Assembly (NCBI GenBank): GCA_963810305.1
Contig: CAWEMY010000011.1
Coordinates: forward strand, 434,001-498,000
Length of the DNA stretch: 64,000 nt
Source: JACDCA01 sp963810305
GTDB taxonomy: Bacteria > Acidobacteriota > Vicinamibacteria > Vicinamibacterales > 2-12-FULL-66-21
Direction of reading: 5' to 3'
A program made the translations under genes and the position numbers. Positions 1-10,242 of the stretch are shown here, piece by piece (position 1 is the first letter of the stretch; each line of letters opens with the position of its first letter). Below the pieces are notes generated by a model. That model ran no database searches. It was not told the DNA's origin and worked only from the letters and a program-made list of their open reading frames with translations.

Positions 1-1625
1 ACTATCCGAGCGGCGACCGCGGTGTGCTCCTCAGCCCCGGTGATCCGCATCTGGCGCGGCAGAATCCCGCGGACTACGTTGCCGGCCTGCGCGCATCAGT
101 CACCGGCGCGCTGGCCGAAGCGGGGCGGACGTCCGGTTTCGCTGCAGATCGTGTAATCGGCATCGGTGTGGACACCACCGGGTCGACCCCGCTGCCGCTC
201 GACGGCCAGGCGCGTCCGCTGGCGCTCGATCCGGTGTGGAACAAGAATCTCGCAGCGCACGCGTGGCTGTGGAAGGACCACACGTCGGCAGTTGAAGCGG
301 CGCGCATCACGGAAACCGCCGCCATGCACGCGCCGGAGTATCTCGCGCCGATCGGCGGCACGTACTCCTCTGAGTGGTGGTGGTCGAAGATCTGGCATTG
401 CCTGAACGTCGCGCCGGATGTCTTCGATGCGGCGGTGTCGTGGGTGGAGCTGGCCGACTTCGTCCCCGCCGTCCTCGCCGGCGTCCGCGACCCGCGCGAC
501 ATCGTCCGCTGCGTTTGCGCCGCCGGTCACAAGGCGCTGTATTCCGATGGATGGGGAGGCCTGCCGTCGAAAGCGTTTCTCGCCCGGCTCGATCCGAAGT
601 TGGCCGAGCTCCGCGACCGCCTCTACGACAAGGCGCATCCACCGGGACGTCCTGCCGGAACGCTCTCGCATGAATGGGCGTCGACGCTCGGTCTTCGTCC
701 CGGTATCACGATTGCGATGGGGGGCTTTGACGCACACTACGGCGCCGTGGGCTCCGGCATCACCACCGGGACGCTGGTCAAGATCATCGGCACGTCCACC
801 TGTGATTGCGCGGTCGCGCCGTCGGCCGATCGCATCGCCGATATCCCAGGGATCTGCGGCATCGTCAACGGCTCGATCATGCCCGGATTCTTCGGGATCG
901 AAGCGGGGCAGTCCGCCGTCGGCGACATTCTCAACTGGTGGGTCGAGCGCGTGTGCGGGGGTGGCGACGCGATGCACGCGCAGCTTTCGACCGAGGCGGC
1001 GAAACTGCGTCCGGGGGAATCGGGGCTGCTGGCGCTCGACTGGAACAACGGCAACCGCACCGTCCTGGTCGACACGCGGCTCACCGGGCTGCTTGTCGGC
1101 CAGACCCTTCACACTACCCGCGCCGAGATCTACCGCGCACTGATCGAAGCGACGGCGTTCGGCGCGCGGACGATCATCGAACGGATTCGCGACTACGGCG
1201 TGCCGATCGACCGGGTCGTCTGCTGCGGCGGTATCGCCGAAAAAAACGATGTGTTCATGCAGATCTACGCGGACGTCATCGGCCAGCCGATGCTGATTGC
1301 CGGATCGCCGCAGACTCCCGCGCTCGGCGCCGCCATTTCCGCCGCCGTGACCGCCGGCACCGCCAGCGGGGGATACGACAGCTGGACCGACGCGCAGTCC
1401 CGGATGACGACGCTCAAGGAGAAACGGTTCACACCCGACCCGCAGGCGCACGGAATCTATACCGAGCTCCACTCGATCTACCGCGAGCTGCACGATTCGT
1501 TCGGTGGCGTGCGGGGTGAAACTGCGGACCTCGCGACGGTCATGAAGCGGCTGCTGGCGATCAAGGAGCGCGTGTCGGCGCCGCCTGTCCTGAGCGAGCT
1601 GCGGAGCAGCGAGTCGAAGGGATGA
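1..1625 (+). CDS. araB: Ribulokinase, 5'-truncated by window edge
   Basis: ATP-dependent phosphorylation of L-ribulose to L-ribulose 5-phosphate, cytoplasmic, L-arabinose catabolism. Reading frame 3 is open from the first base; 540 residues are present against about 566 in E. coli AraB, so roughly 25-30 N-terminal residues, including the first phosphate-binding strand, lie left of the window. A GTG at 24 is not a credible start because AraB-like sequence precedes it. The C-terminal FGGY domain shows the GGFDAHYGAVGSG stretch, an IGTSTCD motif and the CCGGIAEKN segment typical of ribulokinases. The stop overlaps the araD start (ATGA), so the two are co-translated. The last about 11 codons fall in a degenerate copy of an inverted repeat (1590-1621), which may have altered the natural C-terminus. 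Confidence 0.93.
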   Translation, partial: YPSGDRGVLLSPGDPHLARQNPADYVAGLRASVTGALAEAGRTSGFAADRVIGIGVDTTGSTPLPLDGQARPLALDPVWNKNLAAHAWLWKDHTSAVEAARITETAAMHAPEYLAPIGGTYSSEWWWSKIWHCLNVAPDVFDAAVSWVELADFVPAVLAGVRDPRDIVRCVCAAGHKALYSDGWGGLPSKAFLARLDPKLAELRDRLYDKAHPPGRPAGTLSHEWASTLGLRPGITIAMGGFDAHYGAVGSGITTGTLVKIIGTSTCDCAVAPSADRIADIPGICGIVNGSIMPGFFGIEAGQSAVGDILNWWVERVCGGGDAMHAQLSTEAAKLRPGESGLLALDWNNGNRTVLVDTRLTGLLVGQTLHTTRAEIYRALIEATAFGARTIIERIRDYGVPIDRVVCCGGIAEKNDVFMQIYADVIGQPMLIAGSPQTPALGAAISAAVTAGTASGGYDSWTDAQSRMTTLKEKRFTPDPQAHGIYTELHSIYRELHDSFGGVRGETADLATVMKRLLAIKERVSAPPVLSELRSSESKG

Positions 1626-2317
1626 CACACGAGCAGCTTCGCCGCACGGCGTTCGAGGCGAACATGGAGCTGGCCGCGAGCGGGCTCGTGATGGGGACCT
1701 TTGGCAACCTGTCGGTCGCCGATCGAGCCGCCGGTGTGTTCGCGATCAAACCGAGCGGCGTCTCGTACGACGCCTTGTCGCCAGAGCAGATCGTCGTCGT
1801 ATCAATGGCGAATGGCCAGGTGATCGACAGCTCGCTGCGGCCCTCGTCGGACACGCCGACACATCTCGAGCTGTATCGTGCCTTCGAGTGCGGCGCGATC
1901 GTTCACACGCATTCGGAGTATGCGACCGCGTTTGCGCAGGCGCGGACGCCGATCCGCTGCATGGGAACCACCCACGCGGACTACTTCCGCGGCGACATCC
2001 CGGTCACCCGTCCAATGCGTCAGGATGAAGTCGAGCAGGACTATGAGAAGAATACCGGCCTGGTGATTGTCGAGACGTTTGCCGCCGGATTGTCAGCGTC
2101 GGATGTGCCGGCGGTGCTCGTCGCCAATCATGGTCCGTTTGCATGGGCAGACGATGCTGCGAAGGCGATCGAGAACGCGCGCGTGCTGGAATACCTCGCA
2201 CGACTGGAGTGGCGCGCCAGAACGATGAGCCCCGATGCAAGGCCCCCGGATTCTTTTCTCATCGACAAGCATTACCTGCGCAAGCACGGACCGAAGGCGT
2301 ATTACGGTCAGAAGTAA
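1622..2317 (+). CDS. araD: L-ribulose-5-phosphate 4-epimerase
   Basis: Converts L-ribulose 5-phosphate to D-xylulose 5-phosphate by retro-aldol/aldol chemistry, a zinc-dependent class II aldolase-fold enzyme of the arabinose pathway. 231 residues, the same length as E. coli AraD. Visible motifs are GNLS (28-31), KPSG (43-46), D77, and the zinc-binding histidines HTH (95-97) and H170 in VANHGP. The start ATG overlaps the araB stop by four bases (ATGA), which fixes the start. Together with araB this is a compact arabinose operon; araA (isomerase) is not in the window and is probably upstream. Confidence 0.96.
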   Translation: MTHEQLRRTAFEANMELAASGLVMGTFGNLSVADRAAGVFAIKPSGVSYDALSPEQIVVVSMANGQVIDSSLRPSSDTPTHLELYRAFECGAIVHTHSEYATAFAQARTPIRCMGTTHADYFRGDIPVTRPMRQDEVEQDYEKNTGLVIVETFAAGLSASDVPAVLVANHGPFAWADDAAKAIENARVLEYLARLEWRARTMSPDARPPDSFLIDKHYLRKHGPKAYYGQK

Positions 2318-2321
2318 GTCA

Positions 2322-2963
2322 CTGCGCGCGGTCTTGTGGGACCTCGACGGCACGCTCGTCGACTCGGGCGACCAGCACTGGCGCGCATGGCGCGAGACGA
2401 TGGGTGCCGAAGGGATTGACCTGACGTACCAGCAGTTTCTCGATAGCTTTGGTCAGAAGAACGACCGGATCCTGAGCGCCTGGCTCGGCGCGGCGGCCTC
2501 ACCTGACCGTATCCAGCGAGTTGGCGATGCCAAGGAAGTGATGTATCGCGACCTCGCGCGCCGTGAAGGAGTCGTCGCACTCCCCGGCGCGGTTGAGTGG
2601 GTGCGGAGGCTTCGGCAGGAGCGATGGCTCCAGGCCATTGCATCGTCAGCGCCACGAGCGAATGTTGACGTCGTGCTGCGGGTCGCGGGTCTCGAGGATC
2701 AGATTGACGTCGTCGTATCCGCGGAAGACGTCCGCCGAGGCAAGCCGAACCCTGAGGTCTTTCTCACCGCGGCCGAGCGCCTTGGAGTCGCGCCATCGCG
2801 TTGTGTCGTTGTCGAAGATGCTGCGGCCGGCCTCGAGGCCGGGCGGCAAGCCGGGATGAAGACGATCGGCGTGCATCCACAGAGTGCGTTGGAAGCCGAC
2901 GTTTCCGTTCGGTCACTGGCGGAACTCCCGGCTGAGGTTTTCGATCGCCTGCTGAACTCCTGA
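2322..2963 (+). CDS. HAD-superfamily phosphatase (beta-phosphoglucomutase-like), start unclear
   Basis: HAD subfamily I hydrolase, cytoplasmic, probably a sugar-phosphate phosphatase. Motif I is DLDGTLVDS, motif II is the ASSAP stretch, motif III is the lysine of RGKPNP, and motif IV is VVEDAAAG. A helical cap lies between motif I and II, as in beta-phosphoglucomutase and 2-deoxyglucose-6-phosphatase relatives. Homology begins right at the araD stop (SLRAVLWDLDG), but there is no ATG or GTG there in frame. Candidates are CTG 2322 (used here), ATT 2301, or ATG 2235, which would overlap araD by 83 bases and add about 29 non-family residues. The gene continues the araBD operon, so the substrate could be a pentose phosphate (inference). 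Confidence 0.85.
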   Translation: MRAVLWDLDGTLVDSGDQHWRAWRETMGAEGIDLTYQQFLDSFGQKNDRILSAWLGAAASPDRIQRVGDAKEVMYRDLARREGVVALPGAVEWVRRLRQERWLQAIASSAPRANVDVVLRVAGLEDQIDVVVSAEDVRRGKPNPEVFLTAAERLGVAPSRCVVVEDAAAGLEAGRQAGMKTIGVHPQSALEADVSVRSLAELPAEVFDRLLNS

Positions 2964-3045
2964 CTCGGTCCGGCCCGGGACTGAGTGTGACCGACGACCT
3001 TGGGGAAACGAGTCGCGCCGATGCCCCTGTGTGTCGCGACCAACG

Positions 3046-6000
3046 CTACCAGTTCACTCCCAGCCGGAACTGAATCTCACGCGCGCCGGTCGAAGTGCCG
3101 GTCGTCTGGCCGAAGGTCCCGTCGGTGGGGTTGATATTGATCGTCGCACCGTTGACTGCCCCGACGACCGTATTCCGATGGTTGAAGGCGTTGATGAACA
3201 ACGCCTCGAAGTTGAACGTCCGGTCGCCGCCGAGGCGGAAGGTCTTGTTCAACCCGATATCGACCGTCACCATTTTCGGACCGTAGAGGTAGACGTACTG
3301 CCCTTGCTGACCGGGCTCGGTGGGGGAGCCAATGAACGCCGGGTTCGCCCGGCCGTCCGGTCCGATCAGGCGCTGGTCGAGATAGTAGACGAAGCCGTTC
3401 GTGGACGGACTCACCCCGACCATCTTCTGGAGCTCGTCGACAGTGATCCCGTTCAGGATCACGCCGGCATCCTCCTGGTTCAGGGTTTGGCGTCCGCTCT
3501 CCAGAAGGAAGGGGCGACCGGTCTGAATGCGGATGATGCTGGACGTCGACCAGCCGCCGAAGATCTGATCGAGCACGGCGTTGTTGATGGGGAACCGGCG
3601 ATTACGGCCGATCGGAAGCTCGTAGGTCCCGTAGGTCTGGAAGATGTGTCGCAGATCGTAAGCGGTCGGCCCCCAATTCAGGTTCTTGTCGCGCAGCGTC
3701 CTGTAATCCATCACCGTGGTGGTGTTGATTTCGTAGCGATCTGTCCGAGCCTTGCCGTACGTGTAGTTCAGCGTCATCGTCAGGCCGGAGTGATACCGCT
3801 GTCGGAACTGCAGCTGCAGGGCGTCGTACTCCGTCGATGCGTCGTCGTCGAGGAGCCGCACGGAATTCCCCGCCGCGAACGGATTCACCTGGAAGAAGTT
3901 GATGGGGTAGGAGCCTGGTGCGTCAAATCCTCTCGACGCGCATCCCGGGAGGTTGCTGCCGACCAGCCGACATGTGTACTGGAAGTTGTTGGCGCCCGAA
4001 CCGGCCAGCGTGTTCGCCAGCCGCCCAGCCTCACCCTGCTGCAGCTGGGTGATGAAGTTGGCGTTGGTGAAGCTGGCACCCGCGGCCAAGGCCGGCATCG
4101 AGCCTCTCGGGCCGAACGCGGCTTCGAAGATCGGCAGCGGCACCTGGCCCGGAAGGTTGTTGTTCGCAAAGCCGGTCCGCTGGTTGGCCAGATTGATTTG
4201 CAGGTTGCGCTGGGCGTTGCGGAACTCATCCACAAATCTGTTCTCGATGATGTTGGTCTCGTTGAGGTCGTAGGACCGCCAGATGTTTTTTCCGCGGTTT
4301 CCGACGTACCGGACCTCGAGCGCCGCGTTGCGCCACAGCTCCCGCTGGTAGCCGAGCGTCCAGTTCACGATCATGGGCGTTTTGATGTCCTCGCTATAGG
4401 TTGTGTAACTGCGGTTGAAGGTCAACCCGGACATCGGGACCGGAAACGAAAAGGTCGCCGGGGTCTGCGTGAATGCCGGCAGTGGTGTTTGCAGATTCAG
4501 CGAACCCGGCGTGACCGTCGGCAAAGCCAGGGTCTGAGTGGCTCCCGGACCGTTGCCGGCTGCGGTCTCGAACGCGATCAACCCTTCGTCGTAATAGCTG
4601 ATGCCGAAGTTGCCGCGGTACACGGATTTGCCGAGCAGACGACCGAGGAAGCCGTCGGGCTTCTCAGGGTTCCACGCAATGCCGACGTTGGGCCCGGGGT
4701 TGTTGAAATCCCCCTTATATGGTTTCGGTCGCAGATAGGCCTGGGGGTTCGCAACACCATTCAGCGTCCCTGGCTGGAACACCGCCGTAGACGGACCATA
4801 CAGGTCTGCGACGGTCGGGCCGCTGTACACACCGCTCGGGTTGTACACCGCTCCTGTGAACTCCCAGCGCAAGCCGTAGTTCATCGTCAGCTGCGGGCTC
4901 AGACGCCACTGGTCCTGCGCGTACAGTCCGCCGACGTTCTGTGCTTCGTTGCGCGGGACTCGTATTTCCTCATACTCTCCGGTGTCCGGGTTGACGTTGG
5001 CAGTTCCCGAGGCAGTGCTCACGCGGCCTACGAGCAAGGCGTAGAGATTCTGAACGGTCGCGAGATCGTTTGCGCGCAGGCCCGGAATGTTGGCGACGGA
5101 GATGACATTCGCAGCCGGGTCACCGCCGGCGAGGCCGAGCGTGATAGCGGGCGGTGCCAGGTCGCCTTTGTCGTAGTCCGAGGTCCTGCGAAAGGTGCCA
5201 CCCAGGGTCCAGGTGTGACTGCCCTTGAGCCATGTCAGCGTGTTGGAGACGTTGTAGACCGGATTGTTGCGGGGATTCGACAGGATGTTGCCGGTTGCGA
5301 CAGGTGACGACATAAGAGCCGCATTGGCTGGGGGGATGTTCACCTGCAGTCCAAAGGGGCCGGTGTAGAGCTCGGCCAGGTTCCCGCGGTTCCCCGGATT
5401 GAACTCCTCGAAATTGCTCTGAATACCAACGGTTACCGAGTTGAACAGGTTGGTACGGGCCGTCCAGTCGACGCCGCCCGAGACGATGTAATAGGTCGAC
5501 TTGAATCCGCCATTGATCTGTTCCATTCCGGGGAAAGGCGGGTTGCGCGGCAGATCGCGGTAGTGCAGATTCACGATTCCGCGCACCGCCACTGAGGGTG
5601 ATACCTGATAGTCCACCCGCCCGGCAGGGTACACGTTGATATCCGGCGAGTCCGGGTTGATGAACCTCAACGTGTTCTGGTAGAGCGCGGTCGCGGGCGC
5701 GAGATCCCCTTGGCCAACGGTGGCGTTCGCTTGCTGAAACAGGCTCGCAATGTAGGGATCGACGGTCGCCGGCAGTCCGTTCGCGCGGGCGAGATCCAGC
5801 AGATTGAACGTGCGGATCGTCCCATCGGCGGCGTTGTAGCGGAAGATACCCTGTTGCGCCTCGGGGGTCAGAAGCGTCCGCGAGAGCACCGCTTCGCTGG
5901 GCGAGTAGGCCTGCTCGAAGTTCGCGAAGAAAAACAGCTTGTTGTGGATGATCGGGCCGCCCAGATTGCCGCCGTAGTCGTGCTGGCGCAGCCTCGTTTT

Positions 6001-6820
6001 CGGAAGTCCGCGCGCCTTGTTGACAAAGCCCTGGGCGTTGAGGCCTTCATGCTGGATCGTGTCGAACACCTGACCGCGCAACCGGTTGGTCCCGCGCTTG
6101 GTTGCGAACTGCACCTGCACAGCCCCTTCGGCTCCGGCCTCGGCGGTGAGACCCGCCGTCGAGATCGTGACCTCCTCGACCGCACCCAGTCTGATGGGCG
6201 CGAAGGCGAAGAAACTCGTGCCGCCGCTCCGAAACCGCTGCGAGTTGTTGTTGACGCCGTCGAGCGTGATGTTGATCGCACCGCCGGGCAGCCCGTTGTA
6301 CTCGCTGTCGCGGGCGCCGGCACTCTGCGCTGCACCGGGCACCAGCAACGCGAAACCGAGAATGTTCCGGCCGGCCAGCGGCAGCTTGGCGATCTCTTCG
6401 TTGCGTCACTGTGTTCGCGACCGTCGTGGACGTCGTCTCGATCACCGGAGCGCGCCCCTCGACCTGCACCTGCTCGGTCACGCCGACGACCTGGAACTGC
6501 ACGGTGACGTCAGTGGATCGCGAGGTCAGGACCTCGACCTTCTGCAAGGTGACCGGCTGAAAGCCCTGGGCGGTGGCGGTGATGGTATAGGTTCCCGGCT
6601 GCAGGTTGGGGAACACGAAGCCCCCCTCCGATCCGCTCCTGGTCTCGGCGGTCGTGCCGGTTCCGGTATCGACGAGAATAACCGCGACGTTTGGAATCAC
6701 GGCGCCGCTCGCGTCTTTCACGGTGCCGACGATCTGTCCGGTGGTGCGCGTCTGCGCCAGCGCGACGTGCGGATGCAGAGCCACCATCAGCGCGAGTATC
6801 CGCAGAGTCGTTCGAAGCAT
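3046..6820 (-). CDS. Oar-like TonB-dependent receptor, one frameshift
   Basis: Outer-membrane TonB-dependent receptor of about 1257 residues once a frameshift is repaired. Start at 6820, with a GGGAGGA ribosome site 7 bases upstream. Residues 1-23 are a signal peptide ending ALAQ, then a carboxypeptidase-regulatory-like domain (GTVKDASGAVIPNVAV), then the plug and a long beta-barrel ending in VNW. One extra base at about 6403 breaks the frame between the regulatory domain (ending ANTVT) and the plug (starting NEEIAKLPLAGRN); 139 codons precede and 1118 follow it. No SusD gene is adjacent, so this is the acidobacterial Oar type. Substrate unknown, plausibly an oligosaccharide or peptide. It is either a recent pseudogene or a sequence error, since the rest is intact. 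Confidence 0.88.
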
Positions 6821-6944
6821 TGGATCCTCCCGCGGGGCGCGAAACTCCCCACTATCGACGGTTCATAGTAGCCACGCTCGAGGCGCGCGACCAATCGGAA
6901 GCAGTTATACGCCCATAAGCGCCAGACGGCGTTAGAGTCAGCGC

Positions 6945-9900
6945 ATGCGAATCCAAGCCATTGGAGCTGTTGCGATCATGCTCGCCGGAATCGGAACCCT
7001 GCCGGCGCAGCCGCCCGCCGGCCCACCACCGGTCCCGCTTCACCTCGCCTGGCGCGCCGTCGGGCCCGCCATGTTCGCCGGCCGCGTCGCCGATGTCGCA
7101 GGCATTCCTGGCAATGCGTGACCTCCTCTACGTCGGCACCGCTTCGTCCGGCTTGTACAAGTCCACGAATGGCGGTACCACGTTCGACCCGGTGTTCGAG
7201 AGCGGCAACACGCTGTCGATCGGCGCGATCGCCGTGCAACCGGACAACCCCGACGTCGTGTACGTCGGCACAGGCGAAGGGGCGGTACGGAACAGCATGT
7301 CGTTCGGCGACGGCATCTACAAGACCACGGACGGCGGCAAGAGCTGGAAGCACCTCGGCCTGCCGCAGAGCGAGCGATTCTCGCGGCATCGTCATCCATC
7401 CATCGAATCCCGCAGATCATCCTCGCGGCCGCCATGGGCAAGGCGTTCGGTCCGGGCGGCGAGCGCGGCGTCTATCGCAGCTCCGACGGCGGCGCGACGT
7501 GGACGCGGACGCTGCAGACGAACGAGACGACCGGCGCGAGCGACGTGGCGATCGACCCGCGCGATCCGAACATCGTGTACGCCGGGCCTGTACGACTACC
7601 AGCGGCAGCCTTGGTCTTCCGAAGCGGCGGGCCGGGCAGCGGGCTCTATCGAGTCGACTGACGGCGGCGAGCACATGGAAGAAGCTGACCGATCCGGCGC
7701 TCAAGAACGGCCTGCCCGGCGCGCGGCTGCTCGGCCGCGTCGGCATCAGCGTCAGCCGCAGAACCCGAACGTCGTCTATGCGCTGATCGAAGCGCAGGAG
7801 GGCGGCGTGTTGTGGCGCTCGGACGATCGCGGCGAGCGACGTGGCGGGTCGTCAACAACGAACGGCGGATCAACAACCGGCCGTTCTACTACACGCAGGT
7901 GCGCGTCGATCCGGTGGACCCCAACCGCGTCTACACCTTGGCCGGCCGCTTCAACATGTCCACCGACGGCGGCGCGCACCTTCGGGCCGAGCGGCGGCCG
8001 GATGTTCGGCGATCATCACGCGCTCTGGATCGATCCGCCAGAATCCCAAACGTCTGCTCTCGCGGCACCGACGGCGGCTTTTTCATCTCCAACGACTACG
8101 GCCGCAACTGGGATTTCGTGAACAACATGCCGATGGCGCAGGCGTATCACCTGGGCGTCGATATGGCGGAGCCGTACAACGTCATCGGCGGCTTCCAGGA
8201 TCACGAGATCTGGCGCGGACCGAACGAGAAGTGGAACCAGGTCGGCGTCCGCGAAGGGCGACTGGCTGCGGTTGCGCTACATGGCCGACGGCATGTACAC
8301 GATCGCCGATCCGCGCGATCCGAACATCGTCTACTACAACGGGCACTTCGGCGACATCACACGACTCGACATGCGAAACCGCGAGGAGCGCTACATCCAG
8401 CCGTATCCGCCCGGACCGAACGGCGGCGGCGCCGATGCACGACCAGTATCGCTTCAACTGGAACTCGCCGGTCCTCATGTCGCCGACCAACCCCGACGTC
8501 CTCTACTACGGCGGGCAACGTGCTGTTCAAGACGACCGACCGCGGCGAGACGTGGTCGATCATCAGCCCCGATCTGACGACCAACGACAAGTCGAAGCAG
8601 GCTGGCGAGCGGCGGACAGATCTCGAACGACAACACGCGCGCCGAGTTCCACTGCACGATCATCTCGCATCGCGGAGAGCCCGCGCGATGCCATCGTGAT
8701 CTGGGCCGGGACCGATGATGGAAACGTGCAGGTCACGCGCGACGGCGGGCAAGACGTGGAAGCAACGTGGCGCCCGAACATCACCGGATGCGCCGAAGTC
8801 CTCGTGGGTCTCGTCGATCTCGGCGTCGAGGCGCCACGCCCGGCACCGCATACGTCTCGATCGATCAGCACCGGCTCGACGACTTCGCGCCGTACGTGTT
8901 CGCCACCACCGATTACGGCAAGACGTGGAAGCGGATCTCGACCGGGCTGCGCGGCTACGTCCACGTCGTGAAGGAGGATCCGAAGGAGCCGCAGCTGATC
9001 TACGCCGGCAGCGAGCTTGGCATCTAGGCGTCCTTCGATCGCGGCGCCACATGGACCGATCTGCGGCTCGGCCTGCCGCCGCTGGCGGTGGTCGATCTGA
9101 TAGTGCATCCACGCGACAACGATCTCGTCATCGCGACACACGCGCGCGGCTTCTACGTCCTCGACGACGTCACGCCGCTGCAGGAGATGGCCTCCTGGGC
9201 AGGCCGGCTGCCCTCGACGCAGCTCGGGCCAGGGAAGCCGGCCTCTACCGAGAGCGCAACGGTAGGGGCCGGCTTTAGCCGGCCTGGCCCGCCCACGCTG
9301 TTCAAACCGATGCCAGCAGTTCGTTATACGCCGGCGAGCGACACGAGCGTGCTGGGCAATCGGGTGTGGGTGGCGCGCAATCAGCCGTACGGCGCGATCC
9401 TCAATTACTACCTGCCGGCGGCGAGCTCGACTGTGCAGCTGTCGATCAAAGATGCGTCCGGCCGCGAGGTCCAGCGAGTCGGCGGCCCTGGAGAGGCCGG
9501 CCTCAATCGTGCTGTGTGGAATCTCTCCGAACGGTCGTCGTGCGCCGATGGCTCAGAGCCGACGGAAGGTCGTGGACGTGGACGCGGTGGAGCGAGGGGC
9601 GGAGGAGGCACCTGGCTGCGAGCGGTGCCGGGCACTTACACGGTGCAACTGACCGCAGGTGGAGCATCCGCGCAACAGTCCTTCCAGGTGCGGATGGATC
9701 CGCGCATCCAGGTCACCGATCAGGACATGCAGGCCTGGTATCGGGAAGCCTCGATGATCGAGCGGACCGAATGCACGCTGTCGCGCGCGGCCGCGATGCT
9801 CGCGGAGCTGGAGCGCCGGGCAGCGGAGCTGGAGGCCGGCGGCAAAGGCGAAGCTGCGGGGGCGATGCGAGGGGAGCTCGGTGCCGTGACGCTGATCCTC

Positions 9901-10113
9901 CGGGGCGATCCACGCGATCCCGGCCACGTCAATCTGCCCGGTCGCATCAACTGGTTGACGATCCAGGTGGGGAACTACAGCGGGCGGCCCACGAAGGCGC
10001 AATCGGAGTGGATCCACAAGTACGCGGCAGAGGCGGACGCTGTCGTGACCCGTCTGAACGCGCTTCGCGCGAAGATCGCGGGGCGGGTTCCGCCGGGCAT
10101 TATGCCGCGATAA
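6945..10113 (+). pseudogene. BNR/VPS10-like secreted propeller protein, broken by many indels
   Basis: Starts MRIQAIGAVAIMLAG with a signal peptide, then repeated BNR/Asp-box sequence (YKTTDGGKSW, YRSSDGGATW, FKTTDRGETW, FATTDYGKTW), as in the acidobacterial sortilin-like proteins also found at 42518 and 54853. Family-like sequence continues from end to end, about 1050 residues, but only by hopping frames. I find shifts near 7108, 7384, 7415, 7577, 7655, 7675, 7757, 7833, 7978, 8037, 8070, 8249, 8432, 8512, 8607, 8672, 8750 and several more to 8860, mostly single inserted bases. A TAG at 9025-9027 stands where TGG is expected (SELGI-W-ASFDRG). From 9028 to the stop the frame is clean. The C-terminal part carries a palindromic repeat in frame (9234-9285). 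As given it cannot make a full protein. Confidence 0.85.
9234..9285. repeat. Palindromic repeat, family B, composite copy inside the BNR gene
   Basis: A half copy AAGCCGGCCTCTACCG (9234-9250 region) is followed by a nearly full copy GGTAGGGGCCGGCTTTAGCC plus GGCCT (9261-9285). It is the same family as 54741-54765 and 59553-59578. It is read through in frame as the stretch KPASTESATVGAGFSRPG, which looks unlike the surrounding protein. Confidence 0.75.
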
Positions 10114-10242
10114 GCAGAATCAATTGGACGCTCCCTGTCGGCATCCCTATTGTCATCGGCGTCGTTCAGAAACAGGCGAACGTGGCGGGGACTGGTGCGC
10201 GGCGGCGCCAGACCGCCTGAGCAAGGTCGGCAAGGAGGACCC

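Noticed and set aside
3031..5307. A 758-residue open frame on the + strand opposite the TonB receptor
   Set aside because: Arginine- and valine-rich composition with no domain pattern; it is the antisense shadow of a high-GC coding sequence whose opposite strand has clear receptor motifs.
6395..6410. Programmed ribosomal frameshift in the TonB receptor
   Set aside because: No slippery heptamer or downstream pseudoknot is apparent, and the equivalent site at 18479 has a different sequence; error or mutation is simpler.
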